A DNA stretch of 64,000 nucleotides from Nocardioides scoriae (GTDB lineage: Bacteria; Actinomycetota; Actinomycetes; Propionibacteriales; Nocardioidaceae), in the NCBI RefSeq assembly GCF_900104965.1, contig NZ_LT629757.1:3994483-4058482 (forward strand). The letters run 5' to 3'. The notes under the pieces were generated by a model. That model saw only the letters and a program-made list of their open reading frames with translations, searched no databases and was not told the DNA's origin. The translations under genes were made by a program, and so were the position numbers. Shown here piece by piece: positions 26,298 to 34,623 of the stretch (positions within the stretch are counted from its first letter, which is position 1; every line of letters starts with the position of its first letter).

Positions 26298-26819
26298 GTG
26301 GCCGTCAAGATTCGCCTCAAGCGCATGGGCAAGATCCGCCAGCCGTTCTACCGCGTCGTCGTCGTCGACGCCCGCAAGAAGCGGGACGGACGGGTCATCG
26401 AGGAGATCGGCAAGTACCACCCCAAGGAGGAGCCCTCGTTCATCGAGGTGACCTCCGACCGGGCGCAGTACTGGCTGGGCGTCGGCGCGCAGCCGACCGA
26501 GGCCGTCGAGGCCATCCTCAAGGTGACCGGCGACTGGCAGAAGTTCAAGGGCCTCCCCGGCACCGAGGGCACCCTGCGCGTCAAGGAAGCCAAGCGCGAC
26601 AAGACCGAGATCTTCAACGAGGCCCTCAAGGACGCCGCCAACGAGCCCAAGGGCGCGGCCGTGACCAAGAAGGCCTCCAAGAAGTCGGCCACCGCCGACG
26701 AGAAGACCGAGGACAAGGCCGCCGACCAGGCCGAGGAGAAGACCGAGGCGCCCGCCGCCGAGGCCGAGACCCCCGCCGAGGCCCCCGCGGAGACGCCGGC
26801 CGAGAAGACCGAGGCCTGA
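26298..26819 (+). CDS. rpsP: 30S ribosomal protein S16 with long acidic tail
   Basis: S16 binds 16S rRNA early in 30S assembly. The first 85 residues are canonical ([20 protein letters not shown], then GKYHPKEEP). The 173-residue product is about twice the bacterial norm, because of a C-terminal extension first Lys-rich, then almost only Ala, Glu, Pro and Thr. Extended S16 tails occur in other actinobacteria, but this one is long. GTG 26298 follows AAGGAGA. It heads the rpsP-khpA-rimM-trmD group. Confidence 0.95.
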   Translation: MAVKIRLKRMGKIRQPFYRVVVVDARKKRDGRVIEEIGKYHPKEEPSFIEVTSDRAQYWLGVGAQPTEAVEAILKVTGDWQKFKGLPGTEGTLRVKEAKRDKTEIFNEALKDAANEPKGAAVTKKASKKSATADEKTEDKAADQAEEKTEAPAAEAETPAEAPAETPAEKTEA

Positions 26820-26823
26820 GCCG

Positions 26824-27066
26824 ATGCTCGCCGAGGCCCTCGAGCACCTGGTGCGCGGGATCGTGGAGCACCCGGACGACGTCGCGGTGCGTGACAAGCC
26901 GATGCGCCGCGGGTCCATCCTCGAGGTCCGCGTGCACCCGGCCGACCTGGGCAAGGTCATCGGGCGCGGCGGCCGCACGGCCACCGCGTTCCGCACCGTC
27001 GTGGGCTCCCTCGCGGGCCGCGACGGCGCACGGATCGACTTCGTCGACGTCGACCGACGTCGCTGA
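26824..27066 (+). CDS. khpA: KH-domain RNA-binding protein KhpA
   Basis: KhpA is a small single-KH-domain protein that, with KhpB/EloR, binds many RNAs and affects cell elongation in several Gram-positive bacteria. The 80-residue product has the KH GxxG loop in KVIGRGGRTATAFR near residues 44-57. Its position between rpsP and rimM is the standard one for this family. It starts 4 nt after rpsP, so translation is probably coupled. A hairpin follows its stop. Confidence 0.92.
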   Translation: MLAEALEHLVRGIVEHPDDVAVRDKPMRRGSILEVRVHPADLGKVIGRGGRTATAFRTVVGSLAGRDGARIDFVDVDRRR

Positions 27067-27076
27067 ACCCGTCCAC

Positions 27077-27111
27077 AGGGGCACCCACTCTCGTCGAGAG
27101 CGGGTGCCCCT
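27077..27111 (+). terminator. Hairpin between khpA and rimM
   Basis: A 10-bp outer stem (27077-27086 with 27102-27111) encloses a CTCTC/GAGAG inner stem. No U tract follows; the tail reads CCCTGCGGCATG, which also follows the hairpin after tsf. It may end or attenuate rpsP-khpA messages before rimM. Confidence 0.7.
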
Positions 27112-27138
27112 GCGGCATGTCACCCCGGAGGACCTGAC

Positions 27139-27696
27139 GTGAACGACCAGACCGGCTCCCCGAGCCCCTCGCCCGTCGGGCCGGCGCGCGACGAGGACTG
27201 GGTCGTGGTCGCCCGCGTCGGCCGGCCCCACGGCGTGCGCGGTGAGGTGACGGTCGAGGCCCGCACCGACGAGCCCGAGCGCCGCTTCGCGACCGGCGCG
27301 GTGCTGCAGGCGCCGGGCCGGACCCTCACCGTGGCCGGCTCCCGGCTGCACCAGGGCCGCTGGCTGCTGCGTCTGGAGGAGCTGCACAGCCGCGAGGACG
27401 CCGAGGCGGCGCGCGGCCTGGAGCTGAGCGTGCGGGTCGACCCCGACGAGCGGCCCGAGGACCCCGAGGAGTTCTACGACCACCAGCTGGTGGGGCTGCG
27501 CGTCGAGACCACCGACGGCACCCCCGTCGGGGAGCTGCTGCGCGTGGAGCACCACGGCGCCCAGGACCTGCTGGTCGTGCGGGCGGGGGAGCGCGAGGTG
27601 CTGTTCCCGTTCGTGGCCGCGCTGGTCCCCGTGGTCGACGTGCCCGGCGGCCGGGTCGTGGTCGACGACGCGCCCGGCCTGCTGGACCTGGAGTAG
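27139..27696 (+). CDS. rimM: 16S rRNA processing protein RimM
   Basis: RimM assists maturation of the 30S head near S19. The 185-residue protein has the N-terminal barrel ([21 protein letters not shown] near residue 21) and the PRC-barrel domain with [14 protein letters not shown] near residue 113. The C-terminal [14 protein letters not shown] is also conserved. GGAGG precedes GTG 27139. trmD starts 5 nt after its stop. Confidence 0.95.
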   Translation: MNDQTGSPSPSPVGPARDEDWVVVARVGRPHGVRGEVTVEARTDEPERRFATGAVLQAPGRTLTVAGSRLHQGRWLLRLEELHSREDAEAARGLELSVRVDPDERPEDPEEFYDHQLVGLRVETTDGTPVGELLRVEHHGAQDLLVVRAGEREVLFPFVAALVPVVDVPGGRVVVDDAPGLLDLE

Positions 27697-27701
27697 CCCG
27701 C

Positions 27702-28889
27702 GTGCGCCTCGACGTCGTCTCCATCTTCCCCGACTACCTGCGCCCGCTCGACCTCTCGCTGCCCGGCAGGGCGCAGCGCAACGGCCTGCTCGACGTGCGC
27801 GTGCACGACCTGCGCGACTGGACCGGTGACCGCCACCGCACCGTCGACGACACGCCGTACGGCGGCGGCGCGGGCATGGTGATGAAGCCCGAGCCCTGGG
27901 GCGCGGCGCTCGACGAGCTGCTCGCCGCCCCCGGCGCGGCCCAGCGGCCGACCCTGGTGGTGCCGACCCCGTCGGGCCGGCCGTTCACCCAGGCGGTGGC
28001 GGCCGAGCTCGCGACGCGGGAGCACCTCGTGCTGGCCTGCGGGCGCTACGAGGGCATCGACCAGCGGGTCGTCGACGAGGCGGCGGGCCGCATGGAGGTC
28101 CGCGAGGTCTCGATCGGCGACTACGTGCTCAACGGCGGCGAGGTCGCCGTGCTGGCCGTGGTGGAGGCCGTGGTGCGGCTGCTGCCGGGCTTCATGGGCA
28201 ACGCGGAGTCGCTCACCGAGGAGTCGCACGCCGCCGGGCTGCTGGAGTACCCCGTCTACACCAAGCCCGCGTCCTGGCGCGGCCACGAGGTGCCCGAGGT
28301 GCTGCTCTCCGGCGACCACGCCCGGATCGCGGCCTGGCGCCACGAGCAGTCGGTCGCGCGCACCGCCGAGCGCCGTCCCGACCTGCTGCACCCCGCCCGC
28401 GTCGTCGCGACCGGCACCGAGCTGCGGCTGGCGGTGCCCGCCGACGCCGGCGAGGTCTTCACGCTGCAGCGGGCCTGCTGGGTCCAGGAGCAGCTGGCCA
28501 ACCCCGAGGTCCGCATCCCCGCCCTGCACGAGTCGTACGCCGACGTGCAGGCCTGGCTGCCGGAGTGGACCACGCTCGTGCTGCGCCGCGGGGGCCGGCT
28601 CGTCGGTGCCGTCCGCGGCCGCACCGAGGGCGAGCACACCTGGGACGTCGGCCGCCTCATGGTCGCGCCCGACCTCCAGGGGGAGGGCCTGGGCCGGCTC
28701 CTGCTCGCCGAGACCGAGGCCGCCGCGCCCCCGCAGGTGCGCGACTTCGTGCTGTTCACCGGCGCCGGGAGCGTGCGCAACCAGCAGATGTACCGCCGCG
28801 CCGGCTACCGGTTGCGACCCGATCTCGAGGCCCCGCCCGGTGCCGTCGTGCTGACCAAGACCCGGCGCGGGGCGGGCCGCACCCGCTGA
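27702..28889 (+). CDS. trmD: tRNA (guanine(37)-N1)-methyltransferase TrmD fused to a GNAT acetyltransferase domain
   Basis: TrmD methylates G37 next to the anticodon, preventing frameshifts. Residues 1 to about 235 are a complete Trm[30 protein letters not shown], the SAM-binding knot with [11 protein letters not shown], and [11 protein letters not shown]. The frame then continues without a break into a GNAT-like domain (about residues 245-395) with [20 protein letters not shown], the acetyl-CoA pyrophosphate-binding motif (Q/RxxGxG/A), and a C-terminal [11 protein letters not shown]. Normal bacterial TrmD has about 240-270 residues; this one has 395. I see no internal stop or frameshift. The acetyl acceptor is unknown. 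rplS follows behind its own promoter. Confidence 0.93.
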   Translation: MRLDVVSIFPDYLRPLDLSLPGRAQRNGLLDVRVHDLRDWTGDRHRTVDDTPYGGGAGMVMKPEPWGAALDELLAAPGAAQRPTLVVPTPSGRPFTQAVAAELATREHLVLACGRYEGIDQRVVDEAAGRMEVREVSIGDYVLNGGEVAVLAVVEAVVRLLPGFMGNAESLTEESHAAGLLEYPVYTKPASWRGHEVPEVLLSGDHARIAAWRHEQSVARTAERRPDLLHPARVVATGTELRLAVPADAGEVFTLQRACWVQEQLANPEVRIPALHESYADVQAWLPEWTTLVLRRGGRLVGAVRGRTEGEHTWDVGRLMVAPDLQGEGLGRLLLAETEAAAPPQVRDFVLFTGAGSVRNQQMYRRAGYRLRPDLEAPPGAVVLTKTRRGAGRTR

Positions 28890-28890
28890 T

Positions 28891-28920
28891 TTCGTCGTAC
28901 GCCGCCCCGCATGGCAGAAT
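28891..28920 (+). promoter_or_regulatory. Predicted rplS promoter
   Basis: TTCG (28891-28894) and GGCAGAAT (28913-28920) lie 18 nt apart, immediately after the trmD stop, matching the rpsP promoter candidate. This would give rplS a 5' leader of about 120 nt. Confidence 0.5.
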
Positions 28921-29047
28921 CGCTCCTTGGCCCGGCTGCCACGGTCACCTGCCACAGGGGGACGACCGGATCGGCGCCGAAGCAGGGCCCGACCATTCAT
29001 CGAGACACCTATCCGTGGGTGACCTGTGGCAGTCACGAGGAGACACC
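28921..29047 (+). promoter_or_regulatory. Structured 5' leader of rplS
   Basis: TGCCACAGG (28950-28958) can pair with CCTGTGGCA (29023-29031), a perfect 9-bp stem closing about 64 nt, directly before the GAGGAGA ribosome-binding site. This could be an autoregulatory leader bound by L19, as known for ribosomal protein leaders in other bacteria; here it is inferred only. Confidence 0.4.
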
Positions 29048-29398
29048 ATGACCAACGCCATCGACGCCCTCAACAGCGCCGTCAAGCGCGACGACGTCCC
29101 GGCCTTCCGCGCCGGTGACACCATCAAGGTCCACGTCAACATCGTCGAGGGCAACCGCGCCCGCGTCCAGGTCTTCCAGGGCGTCGTGATCAAGGTGCAG
29201 GGCTCCGGCATCGGCCGCACCTTCACCGTCCGCAAGGTCTCCTTCGGTGTCGGCGTCGAGCGCACCTTCCCGCTGCACTCCCCGATCTTCGAGAAGATCG
29301 AGGTCGTGACCCGCGGTGACGTGCGCCGCGCCAAGCTCTACTACCTGCGCAACCTCCGCGGCAAGGCCGCCAAGATCAAGGAGCGCCGCGAGTTCTGA
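29048..29398 (+). CDS. rplS: 50S ribosomal protein L19
   Basis: L19 lies at the interface of the 30S and 50S subunits. The 116-residue protein has the conserved [21 protein letters not shown] and [13 protein letters not shown], ending in [19 protein letters not shown] 29048 has GAGGAGA a few nucleotides upstream. A 158-nt gap with a promoter-like element separates it from trmD, so its expression can be set separately from the rRNA/tRNA modification genes. Confidence 0.97.
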   Translation: MTNAIDALNSAVKRDDVPAFRAGDTIKVHVNIVEGNRARVQVFQGVVIKVQGSGIGRTFTVRKVSFGVGVERTFPLHSPIFEKIEVVTRGDVRRAKLYYLRNLRGKAAKIKERREF

Positions 29399-29492
29399 GC
29401 CTCGTGCTCGGCTCGCCCGGACCGGTGGCCGTCGCGGTGGACCCGACAGGGTTCGTCCGCGGCGGTCACCGGCGCCGGTTAGGCTCGCCGAC

Positions 29493-30233
29493 GTGACCGA
29501 CGTGGACGAGGCAGCCCCCACTCCCGCCGGTCGGCGGCGAGGCCGCAAGCAGGCCGGCGCCAAGAAGCCGATGCCGCTGTGGCAGGAGACGATCCTGCTG
29601 CTCGCGCTGGCCCTGGTGCTGGCGATCGTCATCAAGAGCCTGTTCGTGCAGGCCTTCTACATCCCGTCGCCGTCGATGGAGCCGCAGTTCGTCGAGAACG
29701 ACCGGATCCTGGTCCAGAAGGTCTCCTACTGGGGCAGCGGCACCCCGCAGCGCGGCGACATCGTCGTCTTCGAGGACCCGGGTGGCTGGCTCGACCCCGC
29801 CGACTCCGCGGGCCCGACCAACCCGGTCGCGAAGGTCCTGGAGCGGGTCGGGCTCTACCCGGCCGGTGGCCACCTCGTGAAGCGCGTCATGGCCGTGGGC
29901 GGCGACCACATCGTGTGCTGCGACAGCCGGGGCCGCATCACGGTCAACGACCGCGCGCTCGACGAGACCGGCTACCTCCCGAAGGGGATGGACCCCTCCG
30001 ACATGACCTTCGACAAGACGGTCCCGGCCGGCGACCTGTGGGTGATGGGCGACAACCGCTCCTTCTCGGCCGACTCGCGCTACCACACCGGGGGTGCCGG
30101 CGGCGGCTTCGTCGACCAGGACCTCGTCGTGGGCCGGGTGTTCGCGCTGATCTGGCCCTGGGGCCGCGCCGAGCTGATCCACCGCCCCGCCACCTTCGCC
30201 GACGTGCCCGACGCGAAGTCGGCCACGGACTGA
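29493..30233 (+). CDS. lepB: Signal peptidase I
   Basis: LepB removes signal peptides of Sec-exported proteins on the outer face of the membrane. The 246-residue protein has one membrane helix (about residues 32-52). The catalytic serine is in YIPSPSMEPQF (near residue 62) and the lysine in GHLVKRVMAVGGD (near residue 130). MGDNRSFSADSRYH is the conserved box D/E. GTG 29493 lacks a ribosome-binding site but has TAGGCT ending 7 nt upstream, which suggests a leaderless transcript. rnhB follows after 7 nt. Confidence 0.95.
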   Translation: MTDVDEAAPTPAGRRRGRKQAGAKKPMPLWQETILLLALALVLAIVIKSLFVQAFYIPSPSMEPQFVENDRILVQKVSYWGSGTPQRGDIVVFEDPGGWLDPADSAGPTNPVAKVLERVGLYPAGGHLVKRVMAVGGDHIVCCDSRGRITVNDRALDETGYLPKGMDPSDMTFDKTVPAGDLWVMGDNRSFSADSRYHTGGAGGGFVDQDLVVGRVFALIWPWGRAELIHRPATFADVPDAKSATD

Positions 30234-30240
30234 GCTCCGC

Positions 30241-30981
30241 ATGACCGGCCTTCCCCGGGGGACCACCGTGCGGCGCGACGCGGGCCTCTACGGCTACGAG
30301 CGCGCGCTGCGGCGCGCCGGCCTGGCGCCGGTCGCCGGGGTCGACGAGGCCGGCCGCGGAGCCTGCGCCGGGCCCCTGGTCGCGGCCGCGGCGATCCTGC
30401 CCGAGGGCCGCTCGGGCATCGTCCCGGGCCTGGCCGACTCCAAGCTGCTCACCGCCCGGGCGCGGGAGCGCTGCTACGACCAGGTGGTGCGCCGGGCGCT
30501 CGCGTGGTCCGTGGTGGTGGTCGAGCCGGGGGAGTGCGACCGGCTGGGCATGCACGTCGCCAACGTCGAGGCGCTGCGACGGGCGCTGGCCCGGCTGCCG
30601 CACCGCCCGTCGTACGTGCTCACCGACGGGTTCCCGGTCGACGGCCTCGAGGTCCCGGGGCTGGCGATGTGGAAGGGCGACCGCGTCGCCGCCTGCATCT
30701 CGGCGGCCTCGGTGATCGCCAAGGTGACCCGCGACCGGCTGATGTGCGAGCTGCACGAGCGCTATCCGGCGTACGACTTCGCGACGCACAAGGGCTACAT
30801 CACCGACGAGCACGCCGCCGCGCTCGCCGAGCACGGCCCGAGCGAGGTCCACCGGATGCGCTTCGTCAACGTGCGGCGCGCCGCCGGGATCGTCGACCCA
30901 CCACCGCTCAGTCTTGAACCCCACCTGGAGCCGCCCGACCGGGCCGGCTCCCCCCACCCCGTGCAGGAGGCCGTGCGATGA
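30241..30981 (+). CDS. rnhB: Ribonuclease HII
   Basis: RNase HII removes misincorporated ribonucleotides and RNA primers from DNA. The 246-residue protein has the catalytic VDEAGRGACAGPLV near residues 34-47, a conserved DSKLL, and ISAASVIAKVTRDRLM near residue 150. HKGYITDEHAAAL follows. The last 30 residues are proline-rich. Its stop overlaps the next gene's ATG by 4 nt, the usual rnhB-DUF2469 pairing of actinobacteria. Confidence 0.96.
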   Translation: MTGLPRGTTVRRDAGLYGYERALRRAGLAPVAGVDEAGRGACAGPLVAAAAILPEGRSGIVPGLADSKLLTARARERCYDQVVRRALAWSVVVVEPGECDRLGMHVANVEALRRALARLPHRPSYVLTDGFPVDGLEVPGLAMWKGDRVAACISAASVIAKVTRDRLMCELHERYPAYDFATHKGYITDEHAAALAEHGPSEVHRMRFVNVRRAAGIVDPPPLSLEPHLEPPDRAGSPHPVQEAVR

Positions 30982-31289
30982 GCGCCGAGGATCTCGAGAA
31001 GTACGAGACCGAGATGGAGCTCAACCTCTACCGCGAGTACCGCGACGTCGTGGGCATCTTCAAGTACGTCGTGGAGACCGACCGCCGCTTCTACCTGTGC
31101 AACCAGGTCGACGTGAAGGCCCGCACCGAGGCCGGCGACGTGTTCTTCGAGGTGACGATGACCGACGCGTGGGTCTGGGACATGTACCGCCCCGCCCGCC
31201 GGCTCGCCAAGAACGTCAAGGTGCTGACCTTCAAGGACGTCAACGTCGAGGAGCTCAGCCACTCCGAGATCGAGCCCCCCAAGGTCTGA
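30978..31289 (+). CDS. DUF2469 domain-containing protein
   Basis: The 103-residue protein (MSAEDLEKYETEMELNLYRE, then YVVETDRRFYLCNQVDV) is one of the best conserved small proteins of actinobacteria, almost always directly after rnhB. No function is established. It is acidic and hydrophilic with no signal peptide. The ATGA overlap with rnhB indicates coupling. Confidence 0.92.
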   Translation: MSAEDLEKYETEMELNLYREYRDVVGIFKYVVETDRRFYLCNQVDVKARTEAGDVFFEVTMTDAWVWDMYRPARRLAKNVKVLTFKDVNVEELSHSEIEPPKV

Positions 31290-31305
31290 GGGTCGGCCCC
31301 CGGTC

Positions 31306-31923
31306 TCAGCCGATCAGGCGCCACACCGCGCGGCCCGAGGCGTCGTACGCCGTGACGGGGGCGCGCTGGTCGTTGGGCAGCCAGCTCGGGTCGAAGGTGA
31401 AGACCTTCATCGCGCTCATGCTGTTGCACTGCGAGCGGTTGCCGTTGCAGGTGAGGCCGTTGTCCGAGGTCGCGTTGGGCGACTGGCGCGTCGAGGTGCC
31501 CGTCTCGTCGGTGATGAAGGCCGGCACGAAGCGCTTGATCGGCTGGAAGTTCTTCGAGCTCAGGAACGGCAGGAAGGGGAACTTCAGGTCGGCGCTGTCG
31601 AAGGCCACGCTCACCGTGACGTCGTCGCCCTCGGCGACCGGCGTGGTGGCCGTGGAGTAGTCGCGGGTGACCACGACGTTGCCCGTCTGGACCGGGGCGA
31701 TGCGCTGGGTGACGTCGCTGCGGAAGTCGGTGCAGGCCAGCGGCAGGCCCACGGCGGCGAAGCGGGCGGCGTCGCGGGCGGCGGCGGCGCCCACCTGGGA
31801 GGAGCGGAAGTAGAAGCCGTACTGCACGATCCCGAAGACGATCACCAGCAGCACCGGCAGCACGAGCGCGAACTCGACGGCGGCAGCGCCGTCCTCAGCG
31901 CGGCGGTGGTTGAGCAGTCTCAC
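31306..31923 (-). CDS. TadE-family pilus assembly/pseudopilin protein
   Basis: TadE-like proteins are minor pseudopilins of Flp/Tad pili, processed at a conserved site before the hydrophobic helix. The 205-residue protein has AEDGAAAVEFALVLPVLLVI near residues 9-28. A globular C-terminal part with two cysteines (NGLTCNGNRSQCNS) follows. GTG 31923 is chosen because TadE proteins begin a few basic residues before the helix; a longer frame from 32013 reads through the AT-rich promoter region. It diverges from the next TadE gene. No Tad ATPase or platform genes are in this window. Confidence 0.82.
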   Translation of the reverse strand: MRLLNHRRAEDGAAAVEFALVLPVLLVIVFGIVQYGFYFRSSQVGAAAARDAARFAAVGLPLACTDFRSDVTQRIAPVQTGNVVVTRDYSTATTPVAEGDDVTVSVAFDSADLKFPFLPFLSSKNFQPIKRFVPAFITDETGTSTRQSPNATSDNGLTCNGNRSQCNSMSAMKVFTFDPSWLPNDQRAPVTAYDASGRAVWRLIG

Positions 31924-32020
31924 AGCAGTAGTGCAAAGCCTGAGGTCTCCCGATGGTGACGAATCCGCCTGAACGGTAGTAGTACGAATGCATCGGTATG
32001 GACCAGAAAGCATAAATCAT

Positions 32021-32033
32021 CACGTAATACGTG
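32021..32033. promoter_or_regulatory. Palindrome in the divergent TadE promoter region
   Basis: CACGTAATACGTG is a 6-bp inverted repeat around one central base, in the AT-rich 169-nt region between two divergent TadE genes. A TACAAT -10-like element for the rightward gene is at 32042-32047. A shared regulator is plausible but unidentified. Confidence 0.45.
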
Positions 32034-32092
32034 TATGTCCCTACAATCGCCGTGCTGGCCAGGAGGCCGGGAGTCCACAGCGAGGCGGCACG

Positions 32093-32548
32093 ATGGTCAG
32101 GTCCAGGAGCGACGACGGCGCGTCCGCGGTGGAGTTCGCCCTGGTGATGGTGCCGCTGCTGACGCTCTTCTTCGGCATCCTGCAGTACGGCCTCTACTTC
32201 TGGACGATGCAGGGCGGTGTCGACGCCGCCCGGCGCGCGGCCCGGACGGCAGCCGTCGGGACCACCGCCGGCTGCACCGACTTCCGACGCCAGGTCGCCG
32301 GCTCGCTGGGCGCCATCTCCTCGGACGCGACCAAGGTCAAGGTCGCCCGCACCTACACGACGCAGGCCGGGAGCACGACCGTCGCCCCGGGCGACAAGGT
32401 CGAGGTGACGGTCCAGCTGGCGGCGTACGACCTCAACCTGCCGTTCGTGCCCTTCCTCCGTGGGGGCCTGATCTCCTCCACGGCCAGCGCCCGCGTCGAC
32501 TACCTTCCCGCCGCTCCCGAGAGGTCGTGCACCCTCGCGGCTCCGTGA
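32093..32548 (+). CDS. TadE-family pilus assembly/pseudopilin protein
   Basis: The 151-residue protein has DDGASAVEFALVMVPLLTLF near residues 6-25, the TadE pilin-like segment. A Thr/Val-rich globular domain with cysteines at CTDFRR and RSCTL follows. ATG 32093 has GAGG 7 nt upstream. It is the only plus-strand member of the local TadE set and ends 62 nt before the convergent TadG-like gene. Confidence 0.85.
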   Translation: MVRSRSDDGASAVEFALVMVPLLTLFFGILQYGLYFWTMQGGVDAARRAARTAAVGTTAGCTDFRRQVAGSLGAISSDATKVKVARTYTTQAGSTTVAPGDKVEVTVQLAAYDLNLPFVPFLRGGLISSTASARVDYLPAAPERSCTLAAP

Positions 32549-32610
32549 CGAGCGGGCTGCCCAGGTGCAGCTGGTGCCCGCGCGCTCGTGATCGAGGTGC
32601 GACTCGATCC

Positions 32611-33891
32611 CTACCTGGAGAGGCTGGTCTCCCCAGGAAGGACGGCGTACGTCGCGTCGACCGGGTTCGCGACCTCGACGCAGGACTTGTTGCCGTTGGC
32701 CTTGATCACCCCGTCGACGATGATGGGACCACCGCTGAACCCGAAGCACGAGTTGCCGTTGAAGTCGAGCTTCGATCGCGGTGCGTACAACGCGCCGGTG
32801 ATGTTGGTGCCGCCGTTGCCCTGCAGACCGACGTCCCGGGTGTTCGACCGGTCGTACAGCAGTGCCACGCCCTGCAGCGGGCCGGAGGTCGGCGCGGAGA
32901 ACGCGACCTCTCCGTTCTTTGCATCGAGGTAGCCACCCAGCTCCCCGGGGGAGTTGCAGGGGCGCGGAGTCGAGCCGGTGCTGCAGGTGAAGTAGAGCGT
33001 CACGCCGGTTCCGGCCAGGACGGATTTGTTGCTCTCGGTCCAGGCCCCCCGGACGACGTAGAGCCCGGGCTGGAGCGTGCATGTCGACTTGGGAAAGGCG
33101 AAGTCGCCGTAGATCCCAGGGCCACCGGCCGTGCCCGTCGAGCACGGGTTGGTCCTGGCGGTGAGTCCCGTGGTGCTGGGCGGAAGGTCCGTGCGGGCGG
33201 CCCAGGGGTCGGTGAAGGACCTGATCGTGGTGGCGGCTGGGGTGTAGGTGCCGCCGGAGGCCGTCCCTGCGACCCCGATCGCCCCTCCGATGGCCTTCAG
33301 GTTGCCGTTGGGGCCCATGGTGACGTCACCGTTGACGGCGATGCTCCCCCCGCTGACGGTGTAGTCGGCATTGCCCGAGTCCACGGGGCCGAGGAAGCAC
33401 ATTGCGCACTTGAGGGTCTGACCGATCGCGATCGACGCCTCCGCCGCCGCGTTCACGCCGAGCGTCCTGACTCCCGCGCCGGCTCCTATCGCTGTCTTGG
33501 TCTCCCGGACGGGGATCAGGACCCGCACCTTGGTCGGTGCGGTCGAGCTGTCGAAGGAGACACATCCGGTGGTCGCCGTGACGACGGCGAGCTTGGCCGG
33601 GTCGGTGCACGCGGTCCAGGTGCCAGGGGCCACCCCGGTGTTCTTCTGGGCGTAGCTGATGGCGACGGCGACGGCGGCACTGAGGTCGGGGGTCGAGGCG
33701 TTGCTCGTGCTGATGGTGAGCGCCGCGGCCAGGGCGGAGGCGTCGGCCGCGTTCTGCGAGTCCTGACGCACGTCGCGGGTGAAGCCGAACTGCACCACCA
33801 GGGCGGCCATGAGGAACAGCGTGCTGAACAGGATGCCCGCCAGCACTGCGACAGCACCCTCCTCGTCACGCGCTCGGTTTCTGCTCAGCAC
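32611..33891 (-). CDS. TadG-like pilus assembly protein (Tad N-terminal domain)
   Basis: The 426-residue protein begins with DEEGAVAVLAGILFSTLFLM (near residues 8-27), a Tad/TadG-type helix. QDSQNAADASALAAALTIS, the classic repeat seen in putative Flp pilus TadG proteins, follows. The rest is a long Gly/Ser/Thr-rich extracellular region with cysteine pairs (CAMCFLGP, CNSPGELGG, SCFGFSGG). GTG 33891 overlaps the stop of the upstream TadE gene by 7 nt, so the pair is translationally coupled; a GTG at 33900 is an alternative. Extracellular residues from about 150 to 400 resemble surface adhesin-like beta sequence. Confidence 0.8.
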   Translation of the reverse strand: MLSRNRARDEEGAVAVLAGILFSTLFLMAALVVQFGFTRDVRQDSQNAADASALAAALTISTSNASTPDLSAAVAVAISYAQKNTGVAPGTWTACTDPAKLAVVTATTGCVSFDSSTAPTKVRVLIPVRETKTAIGAGAGVRTLGVNAAAEASIAIGQTLKCAMCFLGPVDSGNADYTVSGGSIAVNGDVTMGPNGNLKAIGGAIGVAGTASGGTYTPAATTIRSFTDPWAARTDLPPSTTGLTARTNPCSTGTAGGPGIYGDFAFPKSTCTLQPGLYVVRGAWTESNKSVLAGTGVTLYFTCSTGSTPRPCNSPGELGGYLDAKNGEVAFSAPTSGPLQGVALLYDRSNTRDVGLQGNGGTNITGALYAPRSKLDFNGNSCFGFSGGPIIVDGVIKANGNKSCVEVANPVDATYAVLPGETSLSR

Positions 33892-34409
33892 CAGCTCCAC
33901 GACCCTCCGGTCGGATCGCTCGGGGGCGTGGGGTTGACCCACGAGGCCTTGAGCGCCTCCTGCTCGATGATCATCTGTGTCATGGCGCGGACGCGACCGC
34001 CGTCCGGCAGCGGGGCGAGACCGACGCCGCCCTTGGTGATCGCGGCCGAGCAGACGCGCAGCGACTTGCCCTTGACCCAGCCGTCGGGGGCGTACACCTT
34101 GAAGACCGGGGAGGCCGTGAGGCTGGAGCCGGTCTGCTTGCCGGCGATGCAGAGCAGCTTGTCGGCGCTGGCGCCGGTCGTGCAGCCGGGGTAGGTGAAG
34201 TTCTCCACGACCCCCGTGCGCGCCGTCTCGCGGACGCCCTGGCGCAGGAGGTTCACGTCGTTGAAGTACATGCCGTACTGGAAGATCCCGAAGACGACCA
34301 GGAACAAGATGGGGCTGACCAGCGCGAACTCGAGCGCGGACGCGCCTCGTTCCCCGTCGCGCCGAAGCCACGACCGCATCCGGATGGTCATGGACTCATT
34401 AAACGACAT
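33885..34409 (-). CDS. TadE-family pilus assembly/pseudopilin protein
   Basis: The 174-residue protein has GERGASALEFALVSPILFLV near residues 18-37, then QYGMYFNDVNLLRQGVRETA, typical of TadE. The C terminus carries cysteines in YPGCTTG, LLCIAG and RVCSAA and ends in WSWC. In-frame ATGs at 34409 and 34391 are both possible; neither has a strong ribosome-binding site, and I list the longer. It forms a two-gene unit with the TadG-like gene. Confidence 0.8.
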   Translation of the reverse strand: MSFNESMTIRMRSWLRRDGERGASALEFALVSPILFLVVFGIFQYGMYFNDVNLLRQGVRETARTGVVENFTYPGCTTGASADKLLCIAGKQTGSSLTASPVFKVYAPDGWVKGKSLRVCSAAITKGGVGLAPLPDGGRVRAMTQMIIEQEALKASWVNPTPPSDPTGGSWSWC

Positions 34410-34623
34410 CCCGCACCATAATGGTGACAAACGGACATCTGGACTCGATCGGATGGTGGTTCCCGCCCGCCGCCACGGCGACCGCTCTCGGCACGCCCGG
34501 CTTCCGAGACCCGTCTCGCGGCCCCGACTGGTCGTGCGTCCACAGACGGACCTCGGCGACTGGTTCTCCACAGGAGCGTGCCAGGTGTTCTCGCCCGTGG
34601 TCGCCTGGAGGTGGGATCGGCCC

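Noticed and set aside
27702..28889. Two separate genes, trmD and a GNAT gene, joined by a sequencing error
   Set aside because: The frame is continuous with normal codon use, and there is no stop, start or ribosome-binding site at the junction.
31924..32013. Longer N terminus for the minus-strand TadE protein
   Set aside because: The added 30 residues are unlike TadE proteins and would be coded by the AT-rich divergent promoter region.
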